From positions 256,640,733 through 256,704,732 of the forward strand of contig NC_085137.1 of NCBI RefSeq assembly GCF_035046485.1: a stretch of DNA of 64,000 nt. The letters are read 5' to 3'. Position numbers and translations under genes: made by a program. Below, one piece after another: positions 10,918-22,740 of the stretch. The notes beneath the pieces are model-generated. The model was not told the DNA's origin, searched no databases, and saw only the letters and a program-made list of their open reading frames with translations. This stretch comes from Aedes albopictus (taxonomy: Eukaryota; Arthropoda; Insecta; Diptera; Culicidae). Position 1 is the stretch's first letter. Every line of letters starts with the position of its first letter.

Positions 10918-11342
10918 GCTCATTTAGCTCTTGGTAAGATCTAACCAATAGCAGTGAGCTATATTTGATTGATCTTCAAATATCAAATTTTGCTATTGGT
11001 CAGAAGGTTCAAGAACAAATTTTTGATATAATTTTAAGTTCTTTTACCTCCTATCTCAATCAAACCAATCATCACGTTTTGATCGCCAGCACTTGATCTC
11101 TACCCGGGTAAGCTGTAAACACAGGGAAACAGACTTCACACTAATTGCTTCCCATCGATCTCATTTTTAACGGTTGATTCAAATATTCAGTAGTAGGTCG
11201 ATCTACCACTCGCGGCGCTGATATCGTTTTTGCTCCTGTTTGACGTTTGCTCACTACCACCATCTAGTGGTGGCCGGACCAAACACAGTACATTTAGCAT
11301 TGGGCGATTCCGTTTTTGTGACGATGTTTTTGAATGAAATGT
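10918..11342. other. Intronic sequence, no gene seen
   Basis: Short inverted segments occur (AACCAATAGCA near 10944 against TGCTATTGGT near 10991), suggesting an eroded MITE, but I could not define its ends. 'CCACCATCTAGTGGTGG' near 11259 is a small palindrome. Confidence 0.4.
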
Positions 11343-11350
11343 GTTCTAAG

Positions 11351-11754
11351 CAGTCCTGAAAAATTCATTTCGTCATATCTACATTCAATCACCTACAGCT
11401 CATTTTAGAAGCTGAACCTGAGAATATGGTATATGAAAAACTTGTGCGGCTAGTCCAGTTCTACAAGAAAGTCACGGAAAAACCACTATTTTTCGAATAT
11501 TTGATGTAAATGTCACGGACTACCTTTGAAAAATGCCAAATGATATTCACCGTGAATATCATTGGGATTTTTCGAAGGTAACCCGTGACATTTACCTTAA
11601 ATATTCGAAAAGTAGTGGTTTTTCCGTGACTTTTTTGCAGAACTGGTCTAGCCGCACAAGTTTTTCATATATCATATTCTCAGGTTCAGCTTCTAAAATG
11701 AGCTGTAGGTGATTGAATTTATATACATATGACGAAATGAATTTTTCAGCACTG
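11351..11754. mobile_element. hAT-type fold-back MITE, 404 bp
   Basis: Both sides carry the 8-bp duplication GTTCTAAG (11343-11350 and 11755-11762). The termini are inverted, CAGTCCTGAAAAATTCAT against CAGTGCTGAAAAATTCAT. The inversion continues almost the full length to a central GATATTCACCGTGAATATC (about 11542-11560), so the whole element is one long hairpin. An 8-bp duplication and CAGTG-like ends are hAT hallmarks. No coding capacity. Confidence 0.92.
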
Positions 11755-11945
11755 GTTCTAAGTGTCACGTCTGTTTCTCTGTGTTGTAAATTTATTCGTT
11801 ACTGAATTGCATTCAGGAAAAACTAATTCTACTTACAATTGGTCCCGTACTAGGCAAATAAATTTCACGGTTTACAATATATCTAGGGTAGTTTAGTGAT
11901 AGTTTAGATAGTTTTAATTAGAATTAGTAACAGAATTTCATTTCA

Positions 11946-14830
11946 CTTTACAGTTCACAATTCTGCATCCACAACGATGATTTTTTTATTTTATGACAAC
12001 CTGTCTGACAGCAGATGGAAGCAGTCGTCGCAGCATCTTCCCCATCGTGTCGTGCGAACGCTGGTTCAACGGCACCACATCCGTGACTCGCAGATGTATA
12101 GCGTCCGCCGATATCCGTATCACTACGATCGGCCAAATGCTCTTCGTTACGTCCGGTAACGTCCAAAACTGCCAGGTTGATGATGCTCTTCTTCTCAAGA
12201 TTCCGGAAGATGTTTCGACATCCACTAGATGCACAGCTCCGCCCTTTCCGGGATATGTTTGACACACGACCGCGAACCCATTGGTTTCGTATTTTTCCAT
12301 CGTTGATCAGTACTTACGCTCCTTCTTTGATAGGCTTAACGTCACTGAACCACTTTGCCCGTCTGGATATTATTGGTAGATACTCGGTTATCCAACGACT
12401 CCAGAGAATCTATCCAACTGATGTTGGAACAGCTCCCAACTGTTCTTCAACGTTTTTCTCTCATCCTCCGGCACCTGTAAGAGCGGTTGTCGAGCTCCAC
12501 TAGAGCTGAGCATCAAGAAATGGTTGCGAGTTAACGACTCTTGCTCTTCGTTGTCAATAAGCAGAAAAGTTCAACTTCGTAGATTCCGGAAATGTCCCGA
12601 GAGCGGTCTTCACGCATCGAACCATGCGCTCCCTACATCCACCCATGCGTGAGGCCAACGACGGATTGAAACGCCATTGAGTGTTAGTATTCGTAAAGGT
12701 GCTGCCCAGGCTAACGTTAATCTCTTACAATTTGTCGTTCATTCAGCTCTCTTCTCGCGCCAATGAAATTCGTTCCATTATCCATGTAGATTTTTTACGG
12801 TGCTGCTCTGCGAGCGATTAAACTGCTTTCTTACACGAGTTGGTCGAAAGAGAATGCACTAGCTCCCTGTGTACAGCCCGTACAGTTAGGTACGTAAATA
12901 TCGCTACCCAACGTTTTACTGCGCCACGACCGATCTTCACTGTATATGGCCCGAAGTAGTCTATGCCTACAAATCTGAACGGTTTAACGGTTTAAACGCG
13001 TGTCTCTTAGGCAGTATAGTGGTTGCAGACAGCTTGCTGATGAATACACGTCAAAATATTGTTTCAAAGAATTTCAGTGTTTCACGCTCATTAACCAGCC
13101 ACGAACGCTTTAACCGAGGGAGCGTTTATGCACGCGTTTTTTTACGATGAAAACAACAACAAAGCTAACGGATCAAATTACACATTCAAAACGGCCTGTT
13201 AAAAAAACCGTCGTTTACACGTTGATTACCCAATCACAAACGCTTTAATCGAGCATGCAAGATTTTTTTTACGATGGAAACAAACTGTTGCTATTGTTTG
13301 TAGCTTAGCTGTCAGCAATCTCTATTATCGGAAATTTGATGTCTCGATCTATGCAATCTACCGAAGCAACCCGACCATCTACGCGCAACAATCCATGTTC
13401 GTCTAGCATCGGTGGGAGATCCGCTAGTGCATGGTTTCCCAAACTGTGGGTCGCGACCCCCCAGGGGGGTCGCCGACGTTAATCAAGGGGGTCGCGAGGG
13501 ACAGTAAAATATTTTACTGTAACAGACAACAAATGAGGGAATTTCTATGGGGGGTCGCGAAAACTACGTCAACTGGCAAAAGGGGGTCGCGCGACCTGAA
13601 AGTTTGGGAACCTATGCGCTAGTGTACTGCTTCGGCTCAGCGCTCGCCTATGTTTGGGAGCCGTTTGCGCGTTCATGTTCATTGTATTGACTTCATCTGC
13701 GTAACCGAACCGTCCGAATAGGGAAACCGCCAGAGACTTCTTACTGCAATTTGCAAATCCTCACTGTTGATATCCGTAGTTTCGTCGCTCTTCACTTTCC
13801 TGATTCGTCGCAGAAGTTTTTTGCCGAATCGGCGAGCGAACGCCAAGCCTCGTAGTAGCCGCTCGAATTTGTGAAACCGCAACAAAAAAAAATGACTTCA
13901 GACATAAGCGAGCCGCAGCTCTTCTTCTGTAACGTGTATCGCTCTCTCAAACTTGTCCTTCGGCCAATCCTTTAAGTCGTTGTGTAGAAACGCCGGTCCA
14001 TCCGCTTTCGAGCTTGCAGTTTGGACGTTTACCTCATTTTGTGGCTTTATGAGCTACGTTGATTTTGGTACCCAACTAATGCCACCCTTCCGTCCTCGAT
14101 AGGCTTAAGATTTCGTTGACATTGAACGCCACGTACTACCGATACCTTTGAGAATCTGACTTTACCCATGAAATGACAGTGCTTGAGTCGCTCCAACAGA
14201 ACGTTCGTTTGATCCGGACTGAATGACCATCTCCAATGGTCTTACACAGATGTGTGCCAAGCAAGGCGGCCTGCAACTCCAATCGAGGTACGGAGGTCAG
14301 CTGTAGTGGAGCTACCTTCGTTCCAGACGCCACTAGCGCACATCGTATCTATCCCCGATCGTGTACTCGGAAGTATGTTGCGCACTCCCATCCACGAATA
14401 TGTGGTGCTCTAGGTCTTCGTAGCAGGTAAGATCGTACCCCGGAAAGTAGCTCCGATTCGTACGTTGTCTAACTTCTTCAAACCCTGTATCCATAGCTTT
14501 CATCGCATTGCCAGAGAGCTGACTAGTCCCAAGGGATCGTAAATCTTCATAACGAAACTTAACATCGCCATCTTAGTCCGCGTAGTCTTCTTTTGCAGTT
14601 CCTCTTGTAGGCTGATCGTGACGCAGAATATGTTGCTCCGCCGCGATCGAAAATTAGTTGGTCTAAGTGGAGACAAGCTGGACAAGCGGTGCTCTCACGT
14701 GCATGTGATGCCACCATGGCTAGGCAAGTCCGGCGTACTGCTGGACTAAAGCTATTGAGGGATTTGCACCAAAGTGTACGCGGCCTATCGCTTCCGAAAG
14801 GTACAGCCGCGGTTTTCACTCCCTGTTTAC
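11946..14830 (-). pseudogene. Degenerate BEL/Pao retrotransposon pol
   Basis: The - strand carries, in order of decreasing coordinate, broken pieces of one BEL/Pao polyprotein. An RT-like stretch (about 14500-14815) includes KIYDPLGLVSS. An RNase H-like piece (14136-14333) includes VPRLELQAALLG and CWSDSSTVISWVKS. Integrase (about 12730-12990) reads DYFGPYTVKIGRGAVKRWVA, then a DNGTNFIGARREL segment. A C-terminal piece (about 11986-12300) follows. The frames are split by many shifts and stops, so it is dead. Gag and LTRs were not found. A hAT MITE is nested at 13430-13616, and a partial duplication of about 70 bp appears near 13095 and 13225. Confidence 0.85.
13430..13616. mobile_element. hAT-type MITE, 187 bp
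   Basis: Exact 8-bp duplications CGCTAGTG flank it (13422-13429 and 13617-13624). The ends CATGGTTTCCCAAACT and CATAGGTTCCCAAACT are inverted, and GGGTCGCG repeats lie inside. This is the familiar hAT 'GGTTCCCAAAC' terminus. It interrupts the BEL/Pao remnant and so is younger. Confidence 0.93.
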
Positions 14831-15285
14831 TTCATCCTTATGGGAAATAACATTGCGGCGTTTCCTACGGCGCGTCTGTTCCTTTCTAAAAAAATAGACC
14901 AAGTGAACTTTTGTGCAAAGCCCCTTTTTGAAACATTTCAACGGCCGCGCGGTTTTTATGTTTCAAGAAATCTGACAACATTGTGAACCGCCCCGCACCA
15001 CGCTTACCTACGGGCTAGGCGGCGGATGCAGCGAGCACGTGCTGATGAGGAGCCAAATGAACGATGGGTTGCGTTTGCAGTTGCCAAAGTCACTGAAATA
15101 TTTCAAGCAATTCGGACGAAAATCTTTCTAGGCTGATTTTTGATTTCCCTTTGGTATAATGTCTATTTGAGCATCTAATAAGAAAGTTGATTCTTCCATG
15201 CTAAACAATTTCTTTGAAACTACCATCTACCTGTCAGCTTTATCTGACTCACCTTTTGTATTTTTATCTACACATTGAAATACAG
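14831..15285 (+). other. Intron upstream of PH-domain exon
   Basis: No repeat or coding signal is clear. The last part is pyrimidine-rich and ends in an acceptor (AAATACAG) at 15285. Confidence 0.5.
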
Positions 15286-15474
15286 CCAGAAACGATTCCT
15301 CAAGCCATAATCGACATGACCAAGGTACTGGAGGTAACCACAGCTGAAGATGTTACTAGTCATCCACACTCAATTGCCATTACCGCACCGGAGCGGGTCA
15401 CATTCGTGAAGGGCACCTGTCCGGAGGAAACCAAGTGGTGGTTCAACGTGCTATCGGCCTTCCCAAAATCAAAG
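15286..15474 (+). CDS. osp: Exon A: C-terminal part of a PH domain, outspread/MPRIP family
   Basis: The 63 codons start after the acceptor ACATTGAAATACAG and end at donor AAG|GTGAGT, phase 0 on both sides. They encode '[10 protein letters not shown]'-like strand sequence (here [19 protein letters not shown]), then [17 protein letters not shown] and the amphipathic last helix [16 protein letters not shown] with the Trp typical of PH domains. This corresponds to the PH region of vertebrate MPRIP (LTPEKEHFIRAET...WLEMLMVYPR from memory). MPRIP binds actin, myosin phosphatase and RhoA pathway proteins; the fly homologue is outspread. The sequence is unbroken. Upstream exons with the start of the PH domain lie left of the window. 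The exon call is firm; the family name rests on memory. Confidence 0.82.
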
Positions 15475-15540
15475 GTGAGTTGTCGACTTAAAAAAAAGCT
15501 CAGACACTTCGTAACACAAATCTATTTTTGTACTTCACAG

Positions 15541-15604
15541 GGTCGACACAAACGGAATGCAACGTTCCCGGGCGGACAAGCAACCACCATCCTGCAGTCG
15601 CAAC
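15541..15604 (+). CDS. osp: Exon B: post-PH segment, outspread/MPRIP family
   Basis: After a 66-bp intron with acceptor TTTTTGTACTTCACAG, this 64-nt exon encodes [21 protein letters not shown] and ends with one spare base (C) at donor C|GTAAGT. The basic run directly after the PH helix matches the layout of the family. It enters in phase 0, as exon A leaves, and exits in phase 1, as exon C needs. Confidence 0.82.
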
Positions 15605-16359
15605 GTAAGTCTGACAAACGGTTTTCACCATACAGTGACGTGAGGAAACTTCTTGTTCTTTGCATATGGCAATTTTCTGACTTCCAGAAGTGTCACATTG
15701 TTAGACTTGTGAATTATAAAAATGACTTTAGTGGGACACTTTGACGTGCTTGGCGTCCGAGGGGCCAATATTGAATTAATCCGATCGGCCACTGTTAAAG
15801 ATCAACACTCAGCGGTAGGTCCATCGGTAATAACTTCTACTGCCCACTCGAGACCAGTGGATTTTAAATCGATGGCAATCATCAGCTCCCGACAAGAGTT
15901 GAGAGTGAGAGACTATAATCAGCAATCGTCGTCGTCGTCGCCGTCAGTCCCGGTCCCTGGTCCATTGCAGCAGATCATTCAAGGGAGCTTTATTGCTTGC
16001 ACAGCCGGGGTGCATCGACGGCCGACGATGACTCGAACTGCAACCAATCAAAAGTGGGAGCGAACAAAACATCAATGTCGAGAATAGCCTACAAGTACCT
16101 ACCTACCCGCTCGTTCGTACGCTCATACTATCTGTTATAAATGATATGAAACCCGTTATGCAATCAATAATAACTAATGATCCGAGCAAATGGGGACTGT
16201 GAGGAGCGGTTGGTATATTCTACTTGGCTTGACTTCTACATTGAACTGTTACGAAAACATTGAGTTTTGCTTCGATGATTGATGCACCGAATAGGACCGG
16301 AGCACTTCGTAACATTGAACATTATTTGTATGAATGTTTCCATCTGTTTTCTATAGAAT
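15605..16359 (+). other. Intron, single-copy appearance
   Basis: A 121-codon ORF (15722-16087) with a Ser run is present, but it lacks a recognisable domain and convincing splice context. It is treated as chance or as regulatory sequence. Confidence 0.45.
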
Positions 16360-16486
16360 TTAGATCCGATTTTAACATTGGATCTTCTAGTAAAAAATAA
16401 ATTTACGCCGATTTAGATCGCAACAGGCTCAATACCGCACTATGGCCAAAACTCCGGACTGGCCAAAACTGAAGCTTCTATCCTAC
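16360..16486. repeat. Interspersed repeat shared with 38370-38495
   Basis: 'TTTACGCCGATTTAGATCGC' and the following GGCCAAAACTCCGGACTGGCC block also occur near 38415-38480, almost unchanged. It is the terminal half of the TA-flanked element described at 37487-38495. Confidence 0.75.
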
Positions 16487-16489
16487 CCC

Positions 16490-16685
16490 GTCTAAAGGCG
16501 GGATTGGGTATTAGAGGGTTAACGAGACTATTAGTCCTGGGCTAGTTCATCTCGGGACCCACGCTTTACTTCCCTTTCGAAGGAAGAACTCACATTTTCG
16601 GCGAGTTTGTCGGAAATGGGATTCGATCCCAGGTTCTCGGCGTGATAGTCAAGTGTTCTAACCATCACACCAGATCCGGTCCAAA
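16490..16685 (-). mobile_element. tRNA-derived SINE
   Basis: Read on the - strand, the unit begins near 16685 with an A-box-like TGGTTAGAACACTTG and a B box GGGATCGAATCCC (16618-16630). A non-tRNA body continues to about 16490. Internal Pol III boxes would drive it. It is not a tRNA gene, because it has no acceptor stem or clean anticodon arm. Confidence 0.75.
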
Positions 16686-16829
16686 TGATGTTTAGTCATG
16701 GAATATAAAAAAACAACATGTCAAAATCTCCAGACATACCGAAACCGGTTTTGGTAGAGAAAAAAAAGGACTTTGTAGAATCATATGCTGCAATAGAGTA
16801 TATTAGCATACAATTCACGAATTGTCATT

Positions 16830-18345
16830 AGTATTCAACTCAAACAATCGTCTTGCTAAGTGCAATACACCTGGGATTTCTTTATAAATTCTTTCAAGGA
16901 CACTTTCAGAAATTGCTTCAGGTATTTCGCCAGGAACTTTTCCACCGAGAGACGAACCAGCCAAGGGCTGAAAGTCTCTTTAATAAAGACAAATTAATCA
17001 ATCAATCAACTTCTCCAGGGATTCTCTCAGCAATTCCTCAAGAAACTTCCCCAGGATTTTTTGCTTCGTGAATTCTTCTGATAGGTGGGTTCTGATAGTG
17101 ATTGTTTCAGGGTTTGTTCCAAGAAATGCTTCAAGAATTTCTCCCGCATTCCTTCAGAAATTATTACAGATACTTTATTATTAGCTTTATTAACCCTCGA
17201 ACAGTCGCGTAGATACTTCTGTAATGATGCATCGACGAATTCCTCCAGATTTTGTTTTCCATGGCTTCCTTCAGTGATTCCATCATGGATTACTCCAGAG
17301 ATTTTTTGAAAGAATTCCTCCATTGGTTTCACTACACATTATTCCGGGAATTTCTCCTAGGATATCTTAAGAGGTTCCATCAGTGATTGCTTTTTCCGAT
17401 GATTTATCCAGGAATTTCTTTAGGGATTCTCAAAGGAATGTCAACAGAGATCCTTTTAGGTATTTTCCATAGGTTCCTTCAAGAGCTCCACTAGAGATTG
17501 TACCAATAATTTATTCTGGCATCTGGCATAATCAGAAGTGTTTCAGCAGGAACATCTTCCAGGAATCCATAATTCCAGAAAATTTTACCAGAGATTATCT
17601 AATAATCAATCCAGGAATTCCATTAAAAATATTTGTACAAAAAGATCTTTTGGAAGTCCATCTAAACATTTCTACAATAACTCGTCCAAAAATTATTGCA
17701 TGGATTCCATCAGATTTTTTCTAGGTATTCCTACAGAAATTTTTCCAGGAATTTCTTAAGAAAGCTTTCCTGAGAATTCCTAAGGGATTCCTTATTGGTT
17801 TACTTCCGTGTTCCTCGTGAAGTTCTTCAGGAATTCCTCTAAATTTTCCTCCAAGAATTCCTCCAGGGATTCACTCGGGATTTTTTCTCTGATTCTTTCA
17901 GGAACAACTCCAGGAATTATTTTGAAAATTCCTCCAAGGATTTCCCCAGGCAAGAATTCCTTCAGGAATTCCTCATGGAATTATGTCAGGAACTCCTGCA
18001 AGAATTAATTCATTACTCCTTCCAGGAAGTGCTTAGGGATTGCCTCAGGAATCCCCCTTGGTATTGTTTCCGGGATTCCTTCTGGGGTTTCCTCAGGAAT
18101 TCCTCGGGGGATTGCTTCAGGAACTGCTACAGGGATTTCTCCAGGAGTTGCCCCATGATTTTTTCTTAGGATTCCTTCAGGATTTCTCCGAGAATACCAT
18201 CTGTGATTTCATCAGGAATTCATCCTGGAACTTCTCCAAGTGTTTCTTAAGGGATTCCTCCAGTGATTTCTTCCAGGAATTCCTCTGGGAATTGCTGCAG
18301 GGATTCCTCCTTGTATTATTTAAGGACAAACGTCTTGAAATCCCG
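16830..18345. repeat. Degenerate 12-bp tandem repeat array, block 1
   Basis: The sequence is built of diverged copies of AGGAATTCCTCC with spacing 12. Since 12 is a multiple of 3, open frames with four-residue periodicity appear on both strands; they are not genes. Confidence 0.85.
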
Positions 18346-18545
18346 CTTCAACAGTGCATCAAAACTTCAGACGCACAAATCTCAAGAAATAAGCTTCAAA
18401 AAATAGTGCATTTAATTATTCTGTTCTTGCTCACTTGTAATAAGCTTAAAATAAGAAGCTCAGGTGCGCTGGTTTTGTTTACGAAGAGATTTGTGCCCTC
18501 AAAATCGTGAGTAGGTGCCAAAGTCGGCGATTGTGGCGGCCATTT
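18346..18545. other. 200-bp interruption of the 12-bp array
   Basis: Non-repetitive sequence with weak internal inverted similarity (CAGACGCACAAATCTC against GAGATTTGTGCC). It is probably a small insertion, since the array continues beyond. Confidence 0.5.
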
Positions 18546-19195
18546 AGGGATTCCAATAAGTCTGTCCTTAAGGAACTCCTCCAGAAATTTATCCAGTACT
18601 TTCTCCAGGAACTGTTGGATTCCCTTAGGAATTTCTCCTGAAACTGCTTCCGGGATTCCTTCTAGGGTTCCATCAGGAACTCCTCTAAGGATTCCTTCAG
18701 GAACTGTTACAGGGATTCCTACACAAACTCTTCTACGGATTCCTTGAGAAATTCTTCAAGAATTCCTTCTGTTATTTCTTCAGGAATTATTCCTGGTATT
18801 CCACGAATTTCTTAAGAAATTCCTCCAGAAGTTTATCCAGAAAAACCTTCAGGTATTCCTCTAAAAATTCCTCCAGAAATTCCTCTAGAAATTCCTCTAT
18901 AGGTTGCTCCAGGAGTTCCTCCAGAGATGCCTCCAAGAATTCCCACAGGCATTCCCCTAAGATATTCTCCAGGGATTCCTCCAGGAATAACTACAGGAAT
19001 TCTTTCAGGAATTCCTGCAGTAATTGCTCCAGGCATTCCTCTAGGAATTCCTTCAGAGATTCCTCTAGAAATTGCTTCAAGAATTCCTCCAAGAATTCCA
19101 CCAGTAATTTCTAGGGCTTTATCCATTTATTCTTCAAGGGATTCCTCCAAGGCTTCCAGAGACATCTACAGGAATTTGTTCAGGGATTCCTTTAG
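18546..19195. repeat. 12-bp tandem repeat array, block 2 (best preserved)
   Basis: From about 18870 to 19110 the 12-bp register is almost unbroken, with about 20 successive units varying on AGGAATTCCTCC. Each unit has a palindromic GGAATTCC core. Confidence 0.88.
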
Positions 19196-19524
19196 GGAAA
19201 TTAGGACACCTACCTGTTTCTACGATGCTTCGTTCTTAAGTTATGATTTTTCAAAAAAAAAAAAGGCTTACATTTGGACATTTTTTAACAAAGTTGGCCA
19301 CGGTTTCTACGATGCTTCGTTCTTGAGTTATGATTTTTTAAAGTAAGTAGTATCAGGGAAAAGTAAAAAAATCCACCTGAGTTTTCCGGGAAAATAGGTG
19401 ACCCTGTTTTTTTTCTTTTTTTCTTTTTTGGTTTATTTATCTATGAACCCTGCCTGTGGAAAAAGTTTCATGAAAAACTGAGCTCGGCTCAAACCCGTAC
19501 GGTAATAAAAAAAATCCCTTCAAA
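19196..19524. other. Interruption with a local 39-bp duplication
   Basis: 'TTTCTACGATGCTTCGTTCT' with its following sequence appears twice (about 19216 and 19303), about 87 bp apart. The rest is T-rich. Confidence 0.6.
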
Positions 19525-20610
19525 TTACTTCAGGGATTCCTCCAAGAATTCTACCATGATTTTTCCCTGGCATTCTTCTAGGGATTCCTGCTTGGATTCT
19601 TGCAGAGATTCCTCCAGGAATTCTTTCGGCGATTCCTCCAGCAAATTCTCCAGATATTCCTCAAGGAATGCTTCAAAAATTCTTCCTGGAACTTCTCCAG
19701 GAATTCATGTAGGCATTCCTCTAGGATTTCTTCCAGGAATATTTACAGGGTCTCCTCGATGAATTCCTTCAGAAATTACCTCAGAAATTTCTTCAGGAAT
19801 TCCTCCAGGAATTTCACCAGGAATTGATCCATCAATTTCTCAAAAATTCTGTAAGCAATTCGTCAAGGATTCCTTCAGATATTATTCCACGATTTTGTTT
19901 AGGAATACCTTCTGGAATTTTTCCAAAGATTCCTCCCGGAATTCTTCCAGATTTTCCTCCAGGTATTTCTACAAGGATTTCTCCAGGAATTCCACTTAGA
20001 ATTTCTCCAGGAACTGCTTCGGGGATATTTCCAGGGCTTTCTCCACGACCCAAGTAACCATATGCCACTATTGTTCACCTTGCGCGCCAATACAGTGCTA
20101 GTGTAGAACTAATCAGCTCTATATTGGCTGTATAAAGCCAAAAAGGCGAAACATGATGCTAGTGGATACCTAGGGAATTTCTTCAAGGATTTCCCTAGCG
20201 ATTCAGGATTCGAGGATTTCTCCAAAAGTTCTTCTTCTCCACAAGAATACCTCCAGGAATTCCTCCACGCATTTTATTCTGGAATTTCTCCAGGAACACC
20301 TCCAGGAATTCTGTCCAATTCTCTCCTCCAGAATTACTTCAGGAATTTCTTGATAAAATTACGATCGTCTTTGATAAATTGATAGCGATTGCTGGCGTAC
20401 TTTCGGTCCTCGGGTTGCTTATAAAACAACTGTTTTAATTAAAGCCGATGTTTCGAGTCTAGGTGGAAGCTGTTGTAATGCTGTTAGCCGTTCCATCAGT
20501 CCCTGTCCAAACCCACTTGACCTAAAAACAACTTTTGATTTTGTCCTGAAGATAAGCCAGGGGTTCTCTAGGAAATTCCTCCAGACATTTCTTTTTGAAT
20601 AAATTCCAGG
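19525..20610. repeat. 12-bp tandem repeat array, block 3, with interruptions
   Basis: AGGAATTCCTCC-type units run to 20045, resume at 20166-20345 and end near 20610. 20046-20165 holds a short unrelated piece with CCAAAAAGGCGAAA, also seen near 57556 on the other strand. 20346-20560 is non-repetitive. Confidence 0.78.
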
Positions 20611-20612
20611 AT

Positions 20613-21714
20613 AGTTTAAAAATTTGCGAGTTGTGTGTGTGTGTGTGTGTGTGATCCAACTAACCCCCACTGTCCGGCAGTGGTATTATGGAAGAAAGTT
20701 TTCTGCAATATCATTTTGATGTTATTGCAAAAAGCTTTAATCCGGGAGTTAGAAGGTGATAGCTCTATTGCAGATTCAGAGACCCATTTCAGAATGGCTG
20801 GAGAGACACGTCCATTCAGAAGTCACTTTCACTTACAATAAGCCCCGCATGTGTACATTACCGTTATCATTTGGATAATGATAATGCAAACACACTTCCT
20901 GATTCAAAGAAAATCTTTGAAACTGGCGCGTATTTAGTTCATTTTGTTGTAGTAAAAGTAATCAGAACATTCTCACCGGAATCCATGCAATCCAAGGTAG
21001 CGCTGCCATCACCATGGCAACGTCTTCATTGTGCAGTCAGGCCTCCTCCTCGTCTCGCCACCGTTGCGCTTGCAGTCAGTCATCATTTGAACACACGTCA
21101 CTTTAGCTCCCACGAGATTATGAATGTTAAGCCACATGGGATGATTCTGTAATCCCTCGCGAATCACTGATGGTATGGCGGTGGTTTAATGGTCACATTA
21201 CATAAAAAAAAAACACGAAACAAAACTCACAAAACTGCAGTCATAGTGGCTTTACAAAAACTTTACAATGGAAAGCTATTGGAAGTCGTAGCGCCATTGC
21301 ACCGTAGCGCCGTGAAAACGCGAAATAAACAACACACACTCTCGAAACGAATTTTAGCACCGTTTCCTAACCCGAACTACTTTAGCAGGGGCATCGTGAG
21401 CGGCATTCAAACACACACAATCTTTGAAAACCCCCGCTATCGCACGATTCATTTGGTAATTATTATTTTTTTTCGAATTCCATCAATCCATTCCTGACCA
21501 TTAAAATTCTCACAAAACAAGCACTCTTTCACACGCGGAAGCTATCCGGATGGCGTAGCACCGGCCAAACCGTCAGCAGAATCACAAAAAAAAATTGGCG
21601 AACGCGAAAGAAACGCGACGAGCAAAACAAAACACGTCTGCACGCGGCTACGCCTACTGCGATCATCTTTCCGATGAATTCTCTAATTGGAGTCAGTTTA
21701 AAAATTTGCGAGTT
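20613..21714. other. 1.1-kb insert bounded by a 20-bp direct repeat
   Basis: AGTTTAAAAATTTGCGAGTT occurs at 20613-20632 and 21695-21714, and 12-bp array lies outside both copies. The insert starts with a (TG)n run (20633-20652) and holds no recognisable gene. It may be a retroposed segment with a long target duplication. Confidence 0.65.
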
Positions 21715-21870
21715 CTCCGGAAATTCCTGTTGGATTTTTTTAGGAATTTCTCCAGGCTAAATTTTTAGGAATTCTGACAGGGATACATCGAGGATTTCCT
21801 CCAGTTTCAAGGCTTTTACGAGAATTCCTTCAAAAATTCTAAATCTTCCAGAGATTGGCCAACACTACCA
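21715..21870. repeat. 12-bp tandem repeat array, block 4
   Basis: A short continuation of the AGGAATTCCTCC-type array after the insert. It fades near 21870. Confidence 0.65.
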
Positions 21871-22595
21871 CGTTAATTCGTAAAGAACAGGCGAGCTTTT
21901 TTCAATGCATTGTACAAAATATAATAGCGTGACAACTGAAGGGTTAAATACCTAATGCTTTTAGAATATAATGTTATTATATTCAATTTCATCATGTTTT
22001 GTTCAGTTATAAAAGCTTCCAGATATAAATTGGCGAAGGGTGCTTGCCCAGCCCCTCCCCCCCTTACCGAAAAGCTGGCTACTCTCTTGGTTACGAGATA
22101 AAATAGTCCTAGTTTAAAATCTCGTTACTATCATTGGCAATAGTCATTCCCAACTATGTACTAGGAAACTAGAAAAAAAACCTTCCTCATCATAAAGTAA
22201 TCATCCAATAAAGTTTCTCCCGGGGTGGTTGTCACTCTTTGAAAAAGTCGTCTATCTACGCATTCAATCATCTAACGAAGAAAATAACCCTCCTAGGGTG
22301 TTAGGATTTTAACACCATGATGGCGTAGTGCACGTTCAGAGTGCCTGTCTGGATCATATTGACCCCAACGCCTTACTAGGGTTAAATTGACGATCTACGA
22401 TGACTTTCAGGCTTATCATTGAATGGATATAAAACTAAAAATATGGTCAAAAATGGTCTTCAAAAGCTCGAAATATTCAAAGGCCATATTAGGCATTGTG
22501 CTTGAGAATGGCTAAGAAGGATTTTATTTTGAAATATGATAGATGTTGTGATGACTAAAATACTCCATATTCGGTTATATAAAAACACATGCAGA
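21871..22595 (+). other. Intron, nothing recognised
   Basis: AT-rich with a C-rich tract near 22057-22075. No coding or repeat signature is clear. Confidence 0.45.
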
Positions 22596-22740
22596 ATTAT
22601 TTATTTTTTTATTTATTTGACAACATCTTCGGCTGAATGCCGCACAGACTGATCAGCTAGAATTATGTTAAACTGAGTACAGTTACCACCGCCTAAGTGT
22701 CCAGTCCAATCAAATTTCAGATCATCCATGCTACTAAATT
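22596..22740 (-). mobile_element. SINE tail fragment
   Basis: 'TCTTCGGCTGAATGCCGCACAG' resembles TCTTCGGCCAGAGGCCGCACAG at 33150 in the SINE there. A T/A-rich simple run at 22596-22618 would be its 3' tail, giving - orientation. Confidence 0.55.

Noticed and set aside
13431..13622. 63-codon + strand ORF
   Set aside because: Coincides with the hAT MITE and its inverted ends.
15722..16087. 121-codon + strand ORF close to exon B
   Set aside because: No domain, no splice fit to exon B (phase 1), and low-complexity content; left as intron.
16618..16685. Functional tRNA gene
   Set aside because: A and B boxes are present but no acceptor stem pairs and a SINE body follows; the same applies to 27098-27138 and 33282-33355.
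18833..19346. Open frames on both strands with GIPP/GIPG-type tetrapeptide repeats
   Set aside because: They are translations of the 12-bp satellite in several frames; the length reflects a period divisible by three, not selection.
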